Source: Streptomyces sp. NRRL F-5126 (GTDB lineage: Bacteria; Actinomycetota; Actinomycetes; Streptomycetales; Streptomycetaceae). Taken from it: DNA of 64,000 bases. The stretch is from positions 248,001 through 312,000 of the forward strand of contig NZ_JOFZ01000007.1 of the NCBI RefSeq assembly GCF_000721265.1, in the 5' to 3' direction. Under the pieces are notes generated by a model. That model worked only from the letters and a program-made list of their open reading frames with translations. It ran no database searches and was not told the origin of the DNA. This document shows, piece after piece, positions 46,085 through 53,683 of this stretch (the first letter of the stretch is position 1; each line of letters opens with the position of its first letter). Both the position numbers and the translations under genes were made by a program.

Positions 46085-46670
46085 GGGCGCGACGGCGCGT
46101 CCGGCGCACGAAGATCAGCCCGGCGGTCGCGATGGCGCCCGTGACCAGCAGCGGGGCCGCGATGGACGAGCCGCCGCCGGTCCCGCCCGTGGTGGTGGGC
46201 GGCACGCCGCCACCGCCCGCGTGCACCGGCCCGAGCGGCTTGTGGTCGGCCGCCCCGCAGTCCACCTTGAAATTCTTGTGCTTGGGCACGCCGCCGGGGA
46301 ACGTCCAGGTGAGCGTGTAGGTGCCGTTGGGCAGTGACAGGTTCTGCGTCGCGCCGGCACCCTTTTTGAGCTTCAGCCGGCCGGTCAGCGTCGGCTTGGT
46401 GGCGGCCTTGGGCAGGGGGGTGAGGCTGTAGGAGACGGCGGGCAGGGTCTGGAAGTTGGACGCGGCCAGGTTGAACGTGCAGACCTTGGGCGCGTCGCTC
46501 GTGTTGGCCGCGGGCACGCCCGCGGGGTGCACCTTGAGGACACCGCTGTCGCCGGGTGCCGCGACGGCTGCCGAGGCGCACAGGAAGGTCGTGCCGCCGA
46601 GAACCAGCGTGGCCAGGGCCACCGCGCCCGTGCGGGGCCGGCGCGGGCGGGGAGATGCCGAGAGGGTCAT
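46071..46670 (-). CDS. Secreted, C-terminally anchored protein paired with a sortase
   Basis: A 199-residue protein with a signal peptide (residues 1-~38, LCASAAVAA), an extracellular beta-rich domain with two Cys (KVCTFNLAAS and KVDCGAAD) that may form a disulfide, a Gly/Thr-rich linker, and a C-terminal hydrophobic helix plus Arg tail (IAAPLLVTGAIATAGLIFVRRTRRRAHG). This resembles a cell-wall sorting signal, but no LPxTG or LAxTG pentapeptide precedes the helix. The sortase gene starts inside its last codons. The function of the folded domain is unknown. Confidence 0.82.
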   Translation of the reverse strand: MTLSASPRPRRPRTGAVALATLVLGGTTFLCASAAVAAPGDSGVLKVHPAGVPAANTSDAPKVCTFNLAASNFQTLPAVSYSLTPLPKAATKPTLTGRLKLKKGAGATQNLSLPNGTYTLTWTFPGGVPKHKNFKVDCGAADHKPLGPVHAGGGGVPPTTTGGTGGGSSIAAPLLVTGAIATAGLIFVRRTRRRAHGVA

Positions 46671-46881
46671 GCGAGGCTCCTTTAAGCCGTGTGATTGTCA
46701 TACTTGTGGGCCGATGGCCACTTGATGTCACGGTCCGCAGGCGAAAGCCCCAAGAAACTCTGACGGAGCGTGATATCCCACCCGAACAGCCCACCCCGGG
46801 ACCCACCGGCCTGGTCGGCCGGACCATCTGCCCGGTTGTGCGTCCGGACGAAGACGCGAAGACGGGGTCCGTGCCCCCTTG

Positions 46882-46904
46882 CCGACCCAGGTCGGGCCTT
46901 TTTG
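46882..46904 (+). terminator. Intrinsic terminator on the + strand without a + strand gene
   Basis: CCGACC-CA-GGTCGG followed by GCCTTTTTG. The U-tract follows on the + strand, yet both flanking genes are on the - strand, and the 299-bp gap (46671-46969) has no supported + strand gene. It could end a small RNA or antisense transcript. Confidence 0.5.
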
Positions 46905-46969
46905 CTCCCCGGGACGCCGGGACTCACCGCACCGGTCACGCCGAGCGGCCCCGGACGACCACCCGGATG

Positions 46970-47791
46970 TCAGGCAGGGTGCGTCCGGCGGGCGTCCTGC
47001 GGCCGAATGCGGCCGTCGGCCGCAGGGGCCGTGTAGCGCAAGCGGTGCAACAGGCCTGTGTTCGTGAAGCCGATTCTCCGGTAGATCCCCTCAGCGCCGG
47101 GCTCGGCACCGAGCACAGCCGTGCGCAGGCCGTCGTCGTACGCGCGTGACAGTGCCGCGCGCACCGCCGCAGTCGCGAAGCCGCGTCCCCGGGCCCGCGG
47201 GTCGGTGGCCACGTTGTAAAGCCCCGCCACCCCCTCGTGTCGGAAGACCGACGCCACCGCTACCGGCGTCCCGTCTGCCCGGACGACCACATGGCCAAGC
47301 GGCGCGTCATCCGGGGAGGACGCCGAGAACAGGGACGCGAGGACACGGTGTCCGAAGTCGGATGTCACCGCCGTCCAGCCGTAGGCGGAGGCGTACACGC
47401 CCATGAAGTCGGCCAGTTCGGCGCGCGTGGTGACCGGCCTTACGTCAACGCGTCGCTCGGCCGGGGTCACGGCTGCCAACCGTGCCGTCATCATGCGTAC
47501 CGGGGGGAGCGGTTCGAGGCCGAGCGCCTCCAGGCGTGCCGCCAAGCCGGACGGCTGCGCGTCCGGACCGACCCACCAGTCCTGCGCCCTGCTGTGCGGA
47601 GCCCGGCCGCAGATCGCCCGTACTCGTCCCGGAAGCCCGCGCACTGTGAAGGAATGCGCGAAGACCGTGTTGAGCGGCCGCGCGTCGGTGTCCGCGCTGA
47701 TCGCCGTCCAGCCCGTCCCGACCTCGAGCCGCACCAGCGGCGAGGTGCCGTGGTGGGCCAGATAGGCGTAGGGGTTCGCCTCGACGCGCAC
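46970..47791 (-). CDS. GNAT acetyltransferase (two-lobed)
   Basis: A 273-residue protein with a C-terminal GNAT domain: acetyl-CoA motif VATDPRARGRGFATAAVRAAL and AEGIYRRIGFTNTG. The N-terminal ~125 residues (NPYAYLAHHGTSPLVRLEVG...) form a second, degenerate lobe as in two-domain GNATs. The acceptor is unknown. It follows the methyltransferase gene after only 2 nt (GTG start), so they are co-transcribed from the promoter that carries the zinc-box-like palindrome at 48620. I infer that it modifies an amine or amino acid made by the neighbouring PLP enzymes. Confidence 0.85.
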   Translation of the reverse strand: MRVEANPYAYLAHHGTSPLVRLEVGTGWTAISADTDARPLNTVFAHSFTVRGLPGRVRAICGRAPHSRAQDWWVGPDAQPSGLAARLEALGLEPLPPVRMMTARLAAVTPAERRVDVRPVTTRAELADFMGVYASAYGWTAVTSDFGHRVLASLFSASSPDDAPLGHVVVRADGTPVAVASVFRHEGVAGLYNVATDPRARGRGFATAAVRAALSRAYDDGLRTAVLGAEPGAEGIYRRIGFTNTGLLHRLRYTAPAADGRIRPQDARRTHPA

Positions 47792-47793
47792 GA

Positions 47794-48561
47794 TCAGCGC
47801 ACCGCCACCAGCACGCAGCTGTTGCCGACCTGCCAAACCGGCCCGACCTGGCGGAATCCGGCGTCGCGCAGCATCGCGGCGTGCCGGTTGAGCGTCAGAC
47901 CGTTATTGCCCCCAGAGCCTCTCTCCGTGCGGCGTCGGCGCTCGGCGAACAGATCTGTCAGCTCCGGGTCCCGCTCGGCCGCCGCCCACCATGACTCCCA
48001 ATCCTCGTACGAGAACGCGTGCTGACGCCCGGCACGCCGACGGCCCACATGCACGGCGATGTCGGCCGCTTCCTCGGGCAGCAGGTGATCGGCGTTGACC
48101 AGGACGCCACCCGGCCGCACCATCCCCGCGAGCTCCCCGTACACCCGCCGCAGCATGTCGCACGGCAAGTAGTGCATTGCCGTGGTCGACACGGCGGCGT
48201 CCAGCGGGCCGTCCAGGCCGAGCCGCGACGCCCAGCCCTCGGCGCCGATCACCGCCTCGACATAGCGGACCGCGGCTGCGGGGACGGACGCGCGGGCGTG
48301 TGCACGCCCCAGCTCAAGCAGGACGGGATCCATGTCGACGGCGACGATCCGGGCATGCGGCATCCGGCCCGAGAGGCGGACGGCAAGCGACCCCGGGCCA
48401 CAGCCGAGGTCCACGACCAGGGGCCGGGCACTGTGTGCGGTCACGTGTTCGATCACGTCGGCGACGACTGTGAAGCGTTCTTCGCGGTCGAACGCGTAGC
48501 GCTGCTGTTGCTGCTCCCAGCGCTCCACCCATCGTGTCGCCGTGACAGTGCTCAGCCCCAT
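47794..48561 (-). CDS. Class I SAM-dependent methyltransferase (zinc-box operon)
   Basis: A 255-residue methyltransferase. Motif I is LVVDLGCGPGSLAVRL, the strand beta2 acid is in IVAVDMDPVLLEL, and the post-motif region reads LDAAVSTTAMHYLP. WESWWAAAERDPELTDLFAERR is a family-typical helical insertion before the last strands. The substrate is unknown. It starts a two-gene unit with the GNAT gene. GAGGTGACC precedes the ATG, and a near-perfect Zur-box-like palindrome lies about 60 bp upstream. It lies on the same strand as the SufS-like gene, 154 bp downstream of it. Confidence 0.88.
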   Translation of the reverse strand: MGLSTVTATRWVERWEQQQQRYAFDREERFTVVADVIEHVTAHSARPLVVDLGCGPGSLAVRLSGRMPHARIVAVDMDPVLLELGRAHARASVPAAAVRYVEAVIGAEGWASRLGLDGPLDAAVSTTAMHYLPCDMLRRVYGELAGMVRPGGVLVNADHLLPEEAADIAVHVGRRRAGRQHAFSYEDWESWWAAAERDPELTDLFAERRRRTERGSGGNNGLTLNRHAAMLRDAGFRQVGPVWQVGNSCVLVAVR

Positions 48562-48619
48562 GGTGCCCGGTCACCTCTCGTCTCGATCCGCCTTTCGGCG
48601 AGGTGACAGAAATCTACAT

Positions 48620-48636
48620 CCGAAAATGGTTTTCAT
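48620..48636. promoter_or_regulatory. Zur-box-like palindrome before the methyltransferase-GNAT unit
   Basis: On the - strand ATGAAAACCATTTTCGG, an 8-1-8 palindrome. It matches the actinobacterial Zur consensus TGAAAAnnnTTTTCA at all but the last base. It is AT-rich in very GC-rich DNA and stands ~60 bp before the methyltransferase start. Confidence 0.65.
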
Positions 48637-48715
48637 CTGAACCGCCGGTGCGATCGGGTGACGGCAGCAGTCCCGCGCAGACTGCCGGCCCCCCAGCAGC
48701 GCCTCTCGGCGCACC

Positions 48716-49903
48716 TCAGAGACGACCCAGTACGGCCAGAAGGCGATCGATCTCCTCGGGAGTGTTGTACACGTGCACACTGACCCGCACCGATGTCCGC
48801 GCCTCACCGGCGCGTGCCTGGCAGTGGCCGTCGGAACGCACCATGAATCCGTGGCTGTACAGGATGAACCCCAGGTCGGCCGAGTCGATCCCTTCATGGC
48901 GCAGGGTCACGACGGCCCGCCGATGCTGCGCGGACGCGTCCTTCGAGAGGCTGAGGGCGCATCCGAGCACCTCGTAGCGGCGCAGACGGCTCAGTCCCTC
49001 CGTGAGGCGCGCCGCCAGTCCCACCGTCCATTCCTCCACGCGCCCGACCCCGGCGGCGTCGAGCCAGTCGAGCGCCGATTCGAGGCTCGCGATGCCCGCG
49101 GTGTTCGGGGTGCCGGCCCAGCCGCCCGGCGCGAACGCGGGTCCGCGCGCGCCCCGCGACCACACCGCGCCCGTGCCGGGAAGCGCGAGTACCTTGTGGC
49201 CGGAGAACACCGCGAAGTCCACGTCGAGTTGCGCGAGATCGAGTGGCACGTGACCGACGCTCTGTGCCGCGTCCAGACAGATCACCGTGTCGGGGCCTGC
49301 GAGCTGCCGGATCCGGTGCACATTCATGTCGCCCCCGTACACGTGGTGCACGTGCGTCGCCGCGACGAACCGCGTCCGTGGCGTGAGGAGCCCGGCCAGG
49401 GCCTGCGTGTCGTAGTCGTGCGAACCGTCCTGGTAAGGCATCTCCCGCACCGTGACCGCCACTCCGCGCGCGGCCAGCAGGTTCACCGCATCCAGCCACG
49501 GCAGCGCGTTCGCCTGGTGGTCGCCGAACGGAACGACGATCTCGTCGCCGTCCGCCAGTACCCGCGGCAGCCAGTCCAGTGCCACCGCACGCAGACCCTC
49601 GGTCGTCCCGCTCGTGAAATGGACGCGGGAACGGTCGGGCCGTGGATCCCCGAGGAACGTCTTCACTCTCGTCCTGGCCCGTTCCACGAGCGCGGTCGTC
49701 GCGTTCGCCCAGGGATAGGTGCCGCGGCCGGCATTGGCGTTGGACGTGGTCAGATACGTCTCGACGGCGTCGAGCACGGCCCGCGGTTTCTGCGAGGTCG
49801 CCGCGCTGTCCAGGTATGCGAGTTCGGGATGGGAGGCGATGATCGGGAACTGTGCGCGCAACGGCTCCTGCCATGCGCGCAGATGGTCGGGAAAGTCCGG
49901 CAA
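48716..49903 (-). CDS. SufS-like cysteine desulfurase/class V aminotransferase
   Basis: A 395-residue PLP enzyme of fold I, class V. The Schiff-base Lys is K237 in FSGHKVL; HFTSGTTEGLRAVA binds PLP phosphate and HVHHVYGGDMNV and LDAAQSVGH bind the ring. A Cys (C361) in DGHCQARAG sits where SufS/CsdA enzymes carry the persulfide-forming Cys (RxGHHC), so cysteine desulfurase or a related C-S lyase activity is likely. No sufBCD or sufU gene is near, so it is not the housekeeping Fe-S enzyme. It is the third gene of an operon after the decarboxylase and the synthase-rhodanese fusion (6 nt gap). Confidence 0.87.
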   Translation of the reverse strand: MPDFPDHLRAWQEPLRAQFPIIASHPELAYLDSAATSQKPRAVLDAVETYLTTSNANAGRGTYPWANATTALVERARTRVKTFLGDPRPDRSRVHFTSGTTEGLRAVALDWLPRVLADGDEIVVPFGDHQANALPWLDAVNLLAARGVAVTVREMPYQDGSHDYDTQALAGLLTPRTRFVAATHVHHVYGGDMNVHRIRQLAGPDTVICLDAAQSVGHVPLDLAQLDVDFAVFSGHKVLALPGTGAVWSRGARGPAFAPGGWAGTPNTAGIASLESALDWLDAAGVGRVEEWTVGLAARLTEGLSRLRRYEVLGCALSLSKDASAQHRRAVVTLRHEGIDSADLGFILYSHGFMVRSDGHCQARAGEARTSVRVSVHVYNTPEEIDRLLAVLGRL

Positions 49904-49909
49904 CGCCCC

Positions 49910-51241
49910 TCACTCCCCTACCAGTTCGCCGCCACCGTCCCGCCAGGCAACGATCCCGCCCGCAAGACTGCGTACATCGGGATGACCGAGCCGGGTAAGC
50001 AGCGCCGCGTACCGCGCCGACCGTTCGCCCACCGGACACGCCAGGAGCACCGGCCTGCTCCTGCTGAACGGCAATCCGCCTCTGACCAGTTCCTCGAACA
50101 GCTCGTCCACGATGTTGAGCGACCCGTCTATGTGGAGTGCCGCATACGCGAACGGGCTGCGCAGATCCACGACGAGGGGTGCCTCCTCCGCGATCCACCG
50201 ACGAGCCCCCGCCACGTCCATCGAGAAGGCCTTCGCGACCTCCTCCTGTGACACCGATGCCACCGACTCGCCCCGCGACTCGGCCCCGAACAGTGCGGGC
50301 CGCCGCTTGCGCACATACCCCAGGTAACTCTCGATCCGATCGCACACGATGAAGACCGCCGACCTTCGCTCCCCGTCATCCGCCCTCAACCCATCCTCGT
50401 AGCGCCGTAGGTGGCGCACGGCACCGAAGTACGCGGCTCCGCCGGTCGGGCCCGAGAGCACGCCGCACCTGCGCACCAGCGTCAGCATCCCGTCGATTGC
50501 GTCGTCCGATGTCACCGGATCGATCTGCCGGTAGACCGCCGGGTCGAAGAGACCGACCTCCTTGACCTCGTCGATGTTGCGGATCCCCGGCACGAAGTCC
50601 GATTTGTGCGCGACGAGACCCACCACCTCCACCTCGGGATTGTGCGCGCGCAGCACCCGCGCCACCCCGCTGGAGGAACCGGCCGTGCCGACACAGGCGA
50701 CGAAGAAGTCCGGTGCCCGCCCGCCCAGGTCCCGCACGATTTCCGGGCCCGTGCCCGCGGCGTGCGCGTCCGCGTTGCGCGCGTTGAAGTACTGGTCGGT
50801 GTGGAGGTATGCGCCGCCTGATTCGGCCAGCGCTTGGTGGAAGCGTGTGAGCGGGTCCTCGGTGTCGGCCGGATCGAGGCACTCCGTGCGTCCCGGCAGC
50901 TCTTCGATCTCCGCACCGAGCAGCAGCAGCAGGTCCTTGATCTCCGGCACCTTCATGCGGTTCGTGACGCTCTTGAACCCGAGCCCGTGCATTCCCGCGA
51001 TCAACGCCAGCGCCTTCGCCGTGTTCCCGCTCGACAGCTCCACCACCTGACTGCCGCGCTCCACGGCATCGGGCAGACCGGGGCTGACCATGTTCCAGGC
51101 AGCGCGGTCCTTCACCGAACCGAACGGGTTGAACAGTTCCAGCTTCGCGTACAGATCGATGGATCTCAGACCGTGCACGGCCGGGTCGATGCGCAGCAGA
51201 GGCGTGTCCCCGATGATCTCCGTCACGTTGTCGTACCTCAT
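49910..51241 (-). CDS. Cysteine-synthase-like PLP enzyme fused to rhodanese
   Basis: A 443-residue fusion. Residues 1-~325 are a fold-II PLP enzyme of the cysteine synthase/SbnA type: Schiff-base Lys44 in FGSVKDR, VELSSGNTAKALAL, VGTAGSSSGVAR and SGPTGGAAYFGA. Residues ~340-443 are a rhodanese domain with active-site Cys402 in LACPVGERSAR, intact for sulfur transfer. Such enzymes form aminoacrylate from (phospho/acetyl)serine and add a nucleophile: sulfide, or an amino acid in the case of SbnA. The rhodanese could deliver persulfide sulfur from the SufS-like neighbour. It overlaps the decarboxylase gene by 4 nt (ATGA). Confidence 0.9.
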   Translation of the reverse strand: MRYDNVTEIIGDTPLLRIDPAVHGLRSIDLYAKLELFNPFGSVKDRAAWNMVSPGLPDAVERGSQVVELSSGNTAKALALIAGMHGLGFKSVTNRMKVPEIKDLLLLLGAEIEELPGRTECLDPADTEDPLTRFHQALAESGGAYLHTDQYFNARNADAHAAGTGPEIVRDLGGRAPDFFVACVGTAGSSSGVARVLRAHNPEVEVVGLVAHKSDFVPGIRNIDEVKEVGLFDPAVYRQIDPVTSDDAIDGMLTLVRRCGVLSGPTGGAAYFGAVRHLRRYEDGLRADDGERRSAVFIVCDRIESYLGYVRKRRPALFGAESRGESVASVSQEEVAKAFSMDVAGARRWIAEEAPLVVDLRSPFAYAALHIDGSLNIVDELFEELVRGGLPFSRSRPVLLACPVGERSARYAALLTRLGHPDVRSLAGGIVAWRDGGGELVGE

Positions 51242-52815
51242 GCGTTCGCTTCCTCCTGCCGGGATGCCCCGGCCTGGTGTGTCTCCTCGTCCGATGGGAG
51301 GGGCCAGTAGTCGGCGTCGATACGCCAGCGCGGGCCCGCCTCGGTGGCGCCCGGCAGGACGGCCACTTTCCGTGCCCTGGGGCGTTGTTCCGCCTCGTGC
51401 GCGCCGAAGTCCATGCAGTAGCCGGCGGTGTTGGCGAAGCACAGCAGGTCACCCTGCGCGGGCAGCCGCGGCAGGAAGACCAGCCGCTTCGTGATCAGAT
51501 CGGACTCCAGACAGAGGTTGCCGAAGAGGTACACACCCACGGGCCCGTCCCCGCCTGCACCGGGGTCCGCCGAATGGCCGCCCGCGAAGGGCACTGGGCC
51601 ACCGGAGGGCCCCGAGGCCCGGGGCACCAGCAGCGGATCGATCAGGATGCCGTGGTCCTCCAGCGGACAGTCGCCGGCGTTCATGTCCAGCCGTACCTGC
51701 CAGGCGCCGCTGTGTTCGTGAACGCCCCCCGGGTCCTCGTCGTCCCGCCGTACCTCCAGTACGCGGGCGAGGGTGATCCCACACTGGTCGGCCAGCGCGC
51801 GCCCGGGCTCCGCGTAGACGTCGTACAGGTGCTCCTGGAGCAAGGTGGCAAGCGGTCGGCCGAGCGACGGCGCCCGCGTGCGGAGCAGCTCGTCCAGGTA
51901 TGCGGGGCCGGCTACTGCCCGGTGGGCCGGATACAGGCCGAGCCCGCCGGCGAGAGTGCCGCCCTCGTTACGCAGTCCGTATCCGTGGTTCTGCCACGTC
52001 AGCGGCGGCCTCTGCGCGAGGACCGCACGCGTCAGCTCGGTGGTGTAGGCCTCCCATTGCGCCGCCTCCGCGAGGTAGCTGACACCGAAGCCGCCTCCTG
52101 TGTCCACGACGCGCGGCCCCAGGCCGCGGGCACGGCACATGTCCATGACCTTGACGCAGCCCTCGAGCGCGAGCGCTTTCTCCTGGAGGTCGGTGGTGTC
52201 CAGGTGGTACCCGACCCCAAGCAGCTCGACCGCATCCGGGTAGCGCTCGACAGCGTCGAGTAACTGAGGCACTCCGGCCACTGGCGTACCGAACCGGCTG
52301 CGGCGCGTGAGTCTGCGCACGCCCGCGGACGGAAAGCCGGACAGCCGCAGCAGCACCCGCACACGCGGGGTCCCGTCGGTGCGCGCGAGGCGGACCAGCG
52401 CCTCCAGCTCCTCGCGGCTGTCGACGTGGAACGTGACACCGACGCGGGCCGCGAGCCAGCAGAAGGCGGGGTCCTTCGGGCCGGTGGCCACGATACGGTC
52501 CGCAGTGAACCCCGAAGCCAGCGCGTGTTGCAGCTCTTGCAGGGAGGAGACGTCGACGGACGCGCCGGTTGCCGCCAGGCGCCGCAGGAGCGCACTCGAC
52601 GCGGACGCCTTGTGCGCGAAAAGCGTGGTGCCCTTCAGACGGTGGTGGCGGAAGACCTCGTCGAAACGAGCGGCGTTCTCGGCGATCTGCTCGGGTATCA
52701 CGACGTTCAGTGGGGTGCCGAGGCCGTCGGCAAGCGCGTGCAGGAATGCGGTGGATCCCGTCAGCGACGCGGACCGCGGAGCGAGTCTCGGGTGCAGGTA
52801 CAGCGGAGCCCCCAC
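51238..52815 (-). CDS. Fold-III PLP decarboxylase, Y4yA/SbnH-like
   Basis: A 525-residue alanine-racemase-fold decarboxylase related to diaminopimelate/ornithine decarboxylases. The PLP Lys is K69 in LFAHKASAS; VDTGGGFGV binds phosphate; YAEPGRALADQ is the conserved EPGR, and C435 in GNLCLESDLI is the decarboxylase-type active-site Cys from the second subunit. ANTAGYCMDFGAHEAEQRPRA ends the fold. It is longer than LysA (about 420), with an extended central region. Relatives pair with SbnA-type synthases in siderophore operons (staphyloferrin B; Rhizobium y4x-y4y genes, from memory). It is first in the operon, behind a Zur-box-like palindrome; GGAGG precedes the GTG. Confidence 0.88.
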   Translation of the reverse strand: MGAPLYLHPRLAPRSASLTGSTAFLHALADGLGTPLNVVIPEQIAENAARFDEVFRHHRLKGTTLFAHKASASSALLRRLAATGASVDVSSLQELQHALASGFTADRIVATGPKDPAFCWLAARVGVTFHVDSREELEALVRLARTDGTPRVRVLLRLSGFPSAGVRRLTRRSRFGTPVAGVPQLLDAVERYPDAVELLGVGYHLDTTDLQEKALALEGCVKVMDMCRARGLGPRVVDTGGGFGVSYLAEAAQWEAYTTELTRAVLAQRPPLTWQNHGYGLRNEGGTLAGGLGLYPAHRAVAGPAYLDELLRTRAPSLGRPLATLLQEHLYDVYAEPGRALADQCGITLARVLEVRRDDEDPGGVHEHSGAWQVRLDMNAGDCPLEDHGILIDPLLVPRASGPSGGPVPFAGGHSADPGAGGDGPVGVYLFGNLCLESDLITKRLVFLPRLPAQGDLLCFANTAGYCMDFGAHEAEQRPRARKVAVLPGATEAGPRWRIDADYWPLPSDEETHQAGASRQEEANA

Positions 52816-52904
52816 AACTTTTTGACCTCCTCGCAGTGGCCGGTGACCACTCGTGATCGGTTGCGTAGCCGTTGCAGGTTTTCCATCCCGTCCCGCTTAC
52901 ATGC

Positions 52905-52923
52905 AATGAAAACCGTAATCATT
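52905..52923. promoter_or_regulatory. Zur-box-like palindrome between the decarboxylase operon and RNase HI
   Basis: AATGAAAACCGTAATCATT: arms AATGAAAAC and GTAATCATT around one base, 7 of 9 pairs symmetric. It resembles the Zur consensus and the box at 48620. It lies 90 bp before the decarboxylase start and 46 bp before the divergent RNase HI start. Confidence 0.6.
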
Positions 52924-52968
52924 TGTTAATGGGATACCTGAGGCGAGGAAGCTGGCATCATCGAGGGC

Positions 52969-53667
52969 ATGGTGGAACGTGTGGTCGCCGCGTGCGACGG
53001 GGCATCGAAGGGCAATCCGGGACCGGCGGCCTGGGGCTGGGTCGTGGGTGACACGGCCGGCGCGCCGGAGCGCTGGGAGGCGGGACCGCTCGGTACCGCG
53101 ACGAACAACGTCGCGGAGCTGACCGCCCTCGAGCAGCTGCTCGGCTCCACGGACCCCGCCGTGGCGCTCGAGGTCCGTATGGACTCCCAGTACGCGATGA
53201 AGGCCGTCACCGAGTGGCTGCCCGGCTGGAAGCGCAAGGGCTGGAAGACGTCCGCCGGCAAGCCCGTCGCCAACCAGGAGCTGGTCATGCGCATCGACGC
53301 GCTGCTCGCGGGCCGCACAGTCGAGTTCCGGTACGTGCCCGCGCACCAGGTCGGCGGCGACCCCCTGAACGACTTCGCCGACCGCGCGGCCAGTATGGTC
53401 GCGCGGACGCAGGAGGTGGCCGGCAGCGCGTACGGCTCCGCGGCCCCGCCGCCGAGCGCCACCGGCGAGGGGTCGTCGGCCGCGGCCCGCGCGAAGCGCA
53501 CACAGGGGGGTGGCGCCGCCCCGGGCAGGCGTGGCGGCGGCTCCCGCACGCTGAAGGCCAAGTTTCCCGGCCGGTGCCGCTGCGGCCGCTCCTACGCGGC
53601 CGGCGAGGACATCGCCAGGAACGACGACGGCTGGGGCCACCCGGCCTGCAGGACCGCCGCGGTCTGA
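52969..53667 (+). CDS. rnhA: Ribonuclease HI with zinc-finger-like C-terminal tail
   Basis: A 232-residue protein. Residues 1-~140 are RNase HI, which cuts RNA in RNA-DNA hybrids. The active-site acids are D in AACDGASKGNPGP, E in NNVAELTAL, D in RMDSQYAM and D in GGDPLNDFAD. A disordered Ala/Gly/Ser linker (~145-190) leads to a small domain at the end, FPGRCRCGRSYAAGEDIARNDDGWGHPAC, where three Cys and one His could bind zinc. This tail is also seen in other Streptomyces proteins, as I recall. It is divergent from the zinc-box operon and shares its promoter region. Confidence 0.9.
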   Translation: MVERVVAACDGASKGNPGPAAWGWVVGDTAGAPERWEAGPLGTATNNVAELTALEQLLGSTDPAVALEVRMDSQYAMKAVTEWLPGWKRKGWKTSAGKPVANQELVMRIDALLAGRTVEFRYVPAHQVGGDPLNDFADRAASMVARTQEVAGSAYGSAAPPPSATGEGSSAAARAKRTQGGGAAPGRRGGGSRTLKAKFPGRCRCGRSYAAGEDIARNDDGWGHPACRTAAV

Positions 53668-53683
53668 GGCGCCTGGCCGGTCG

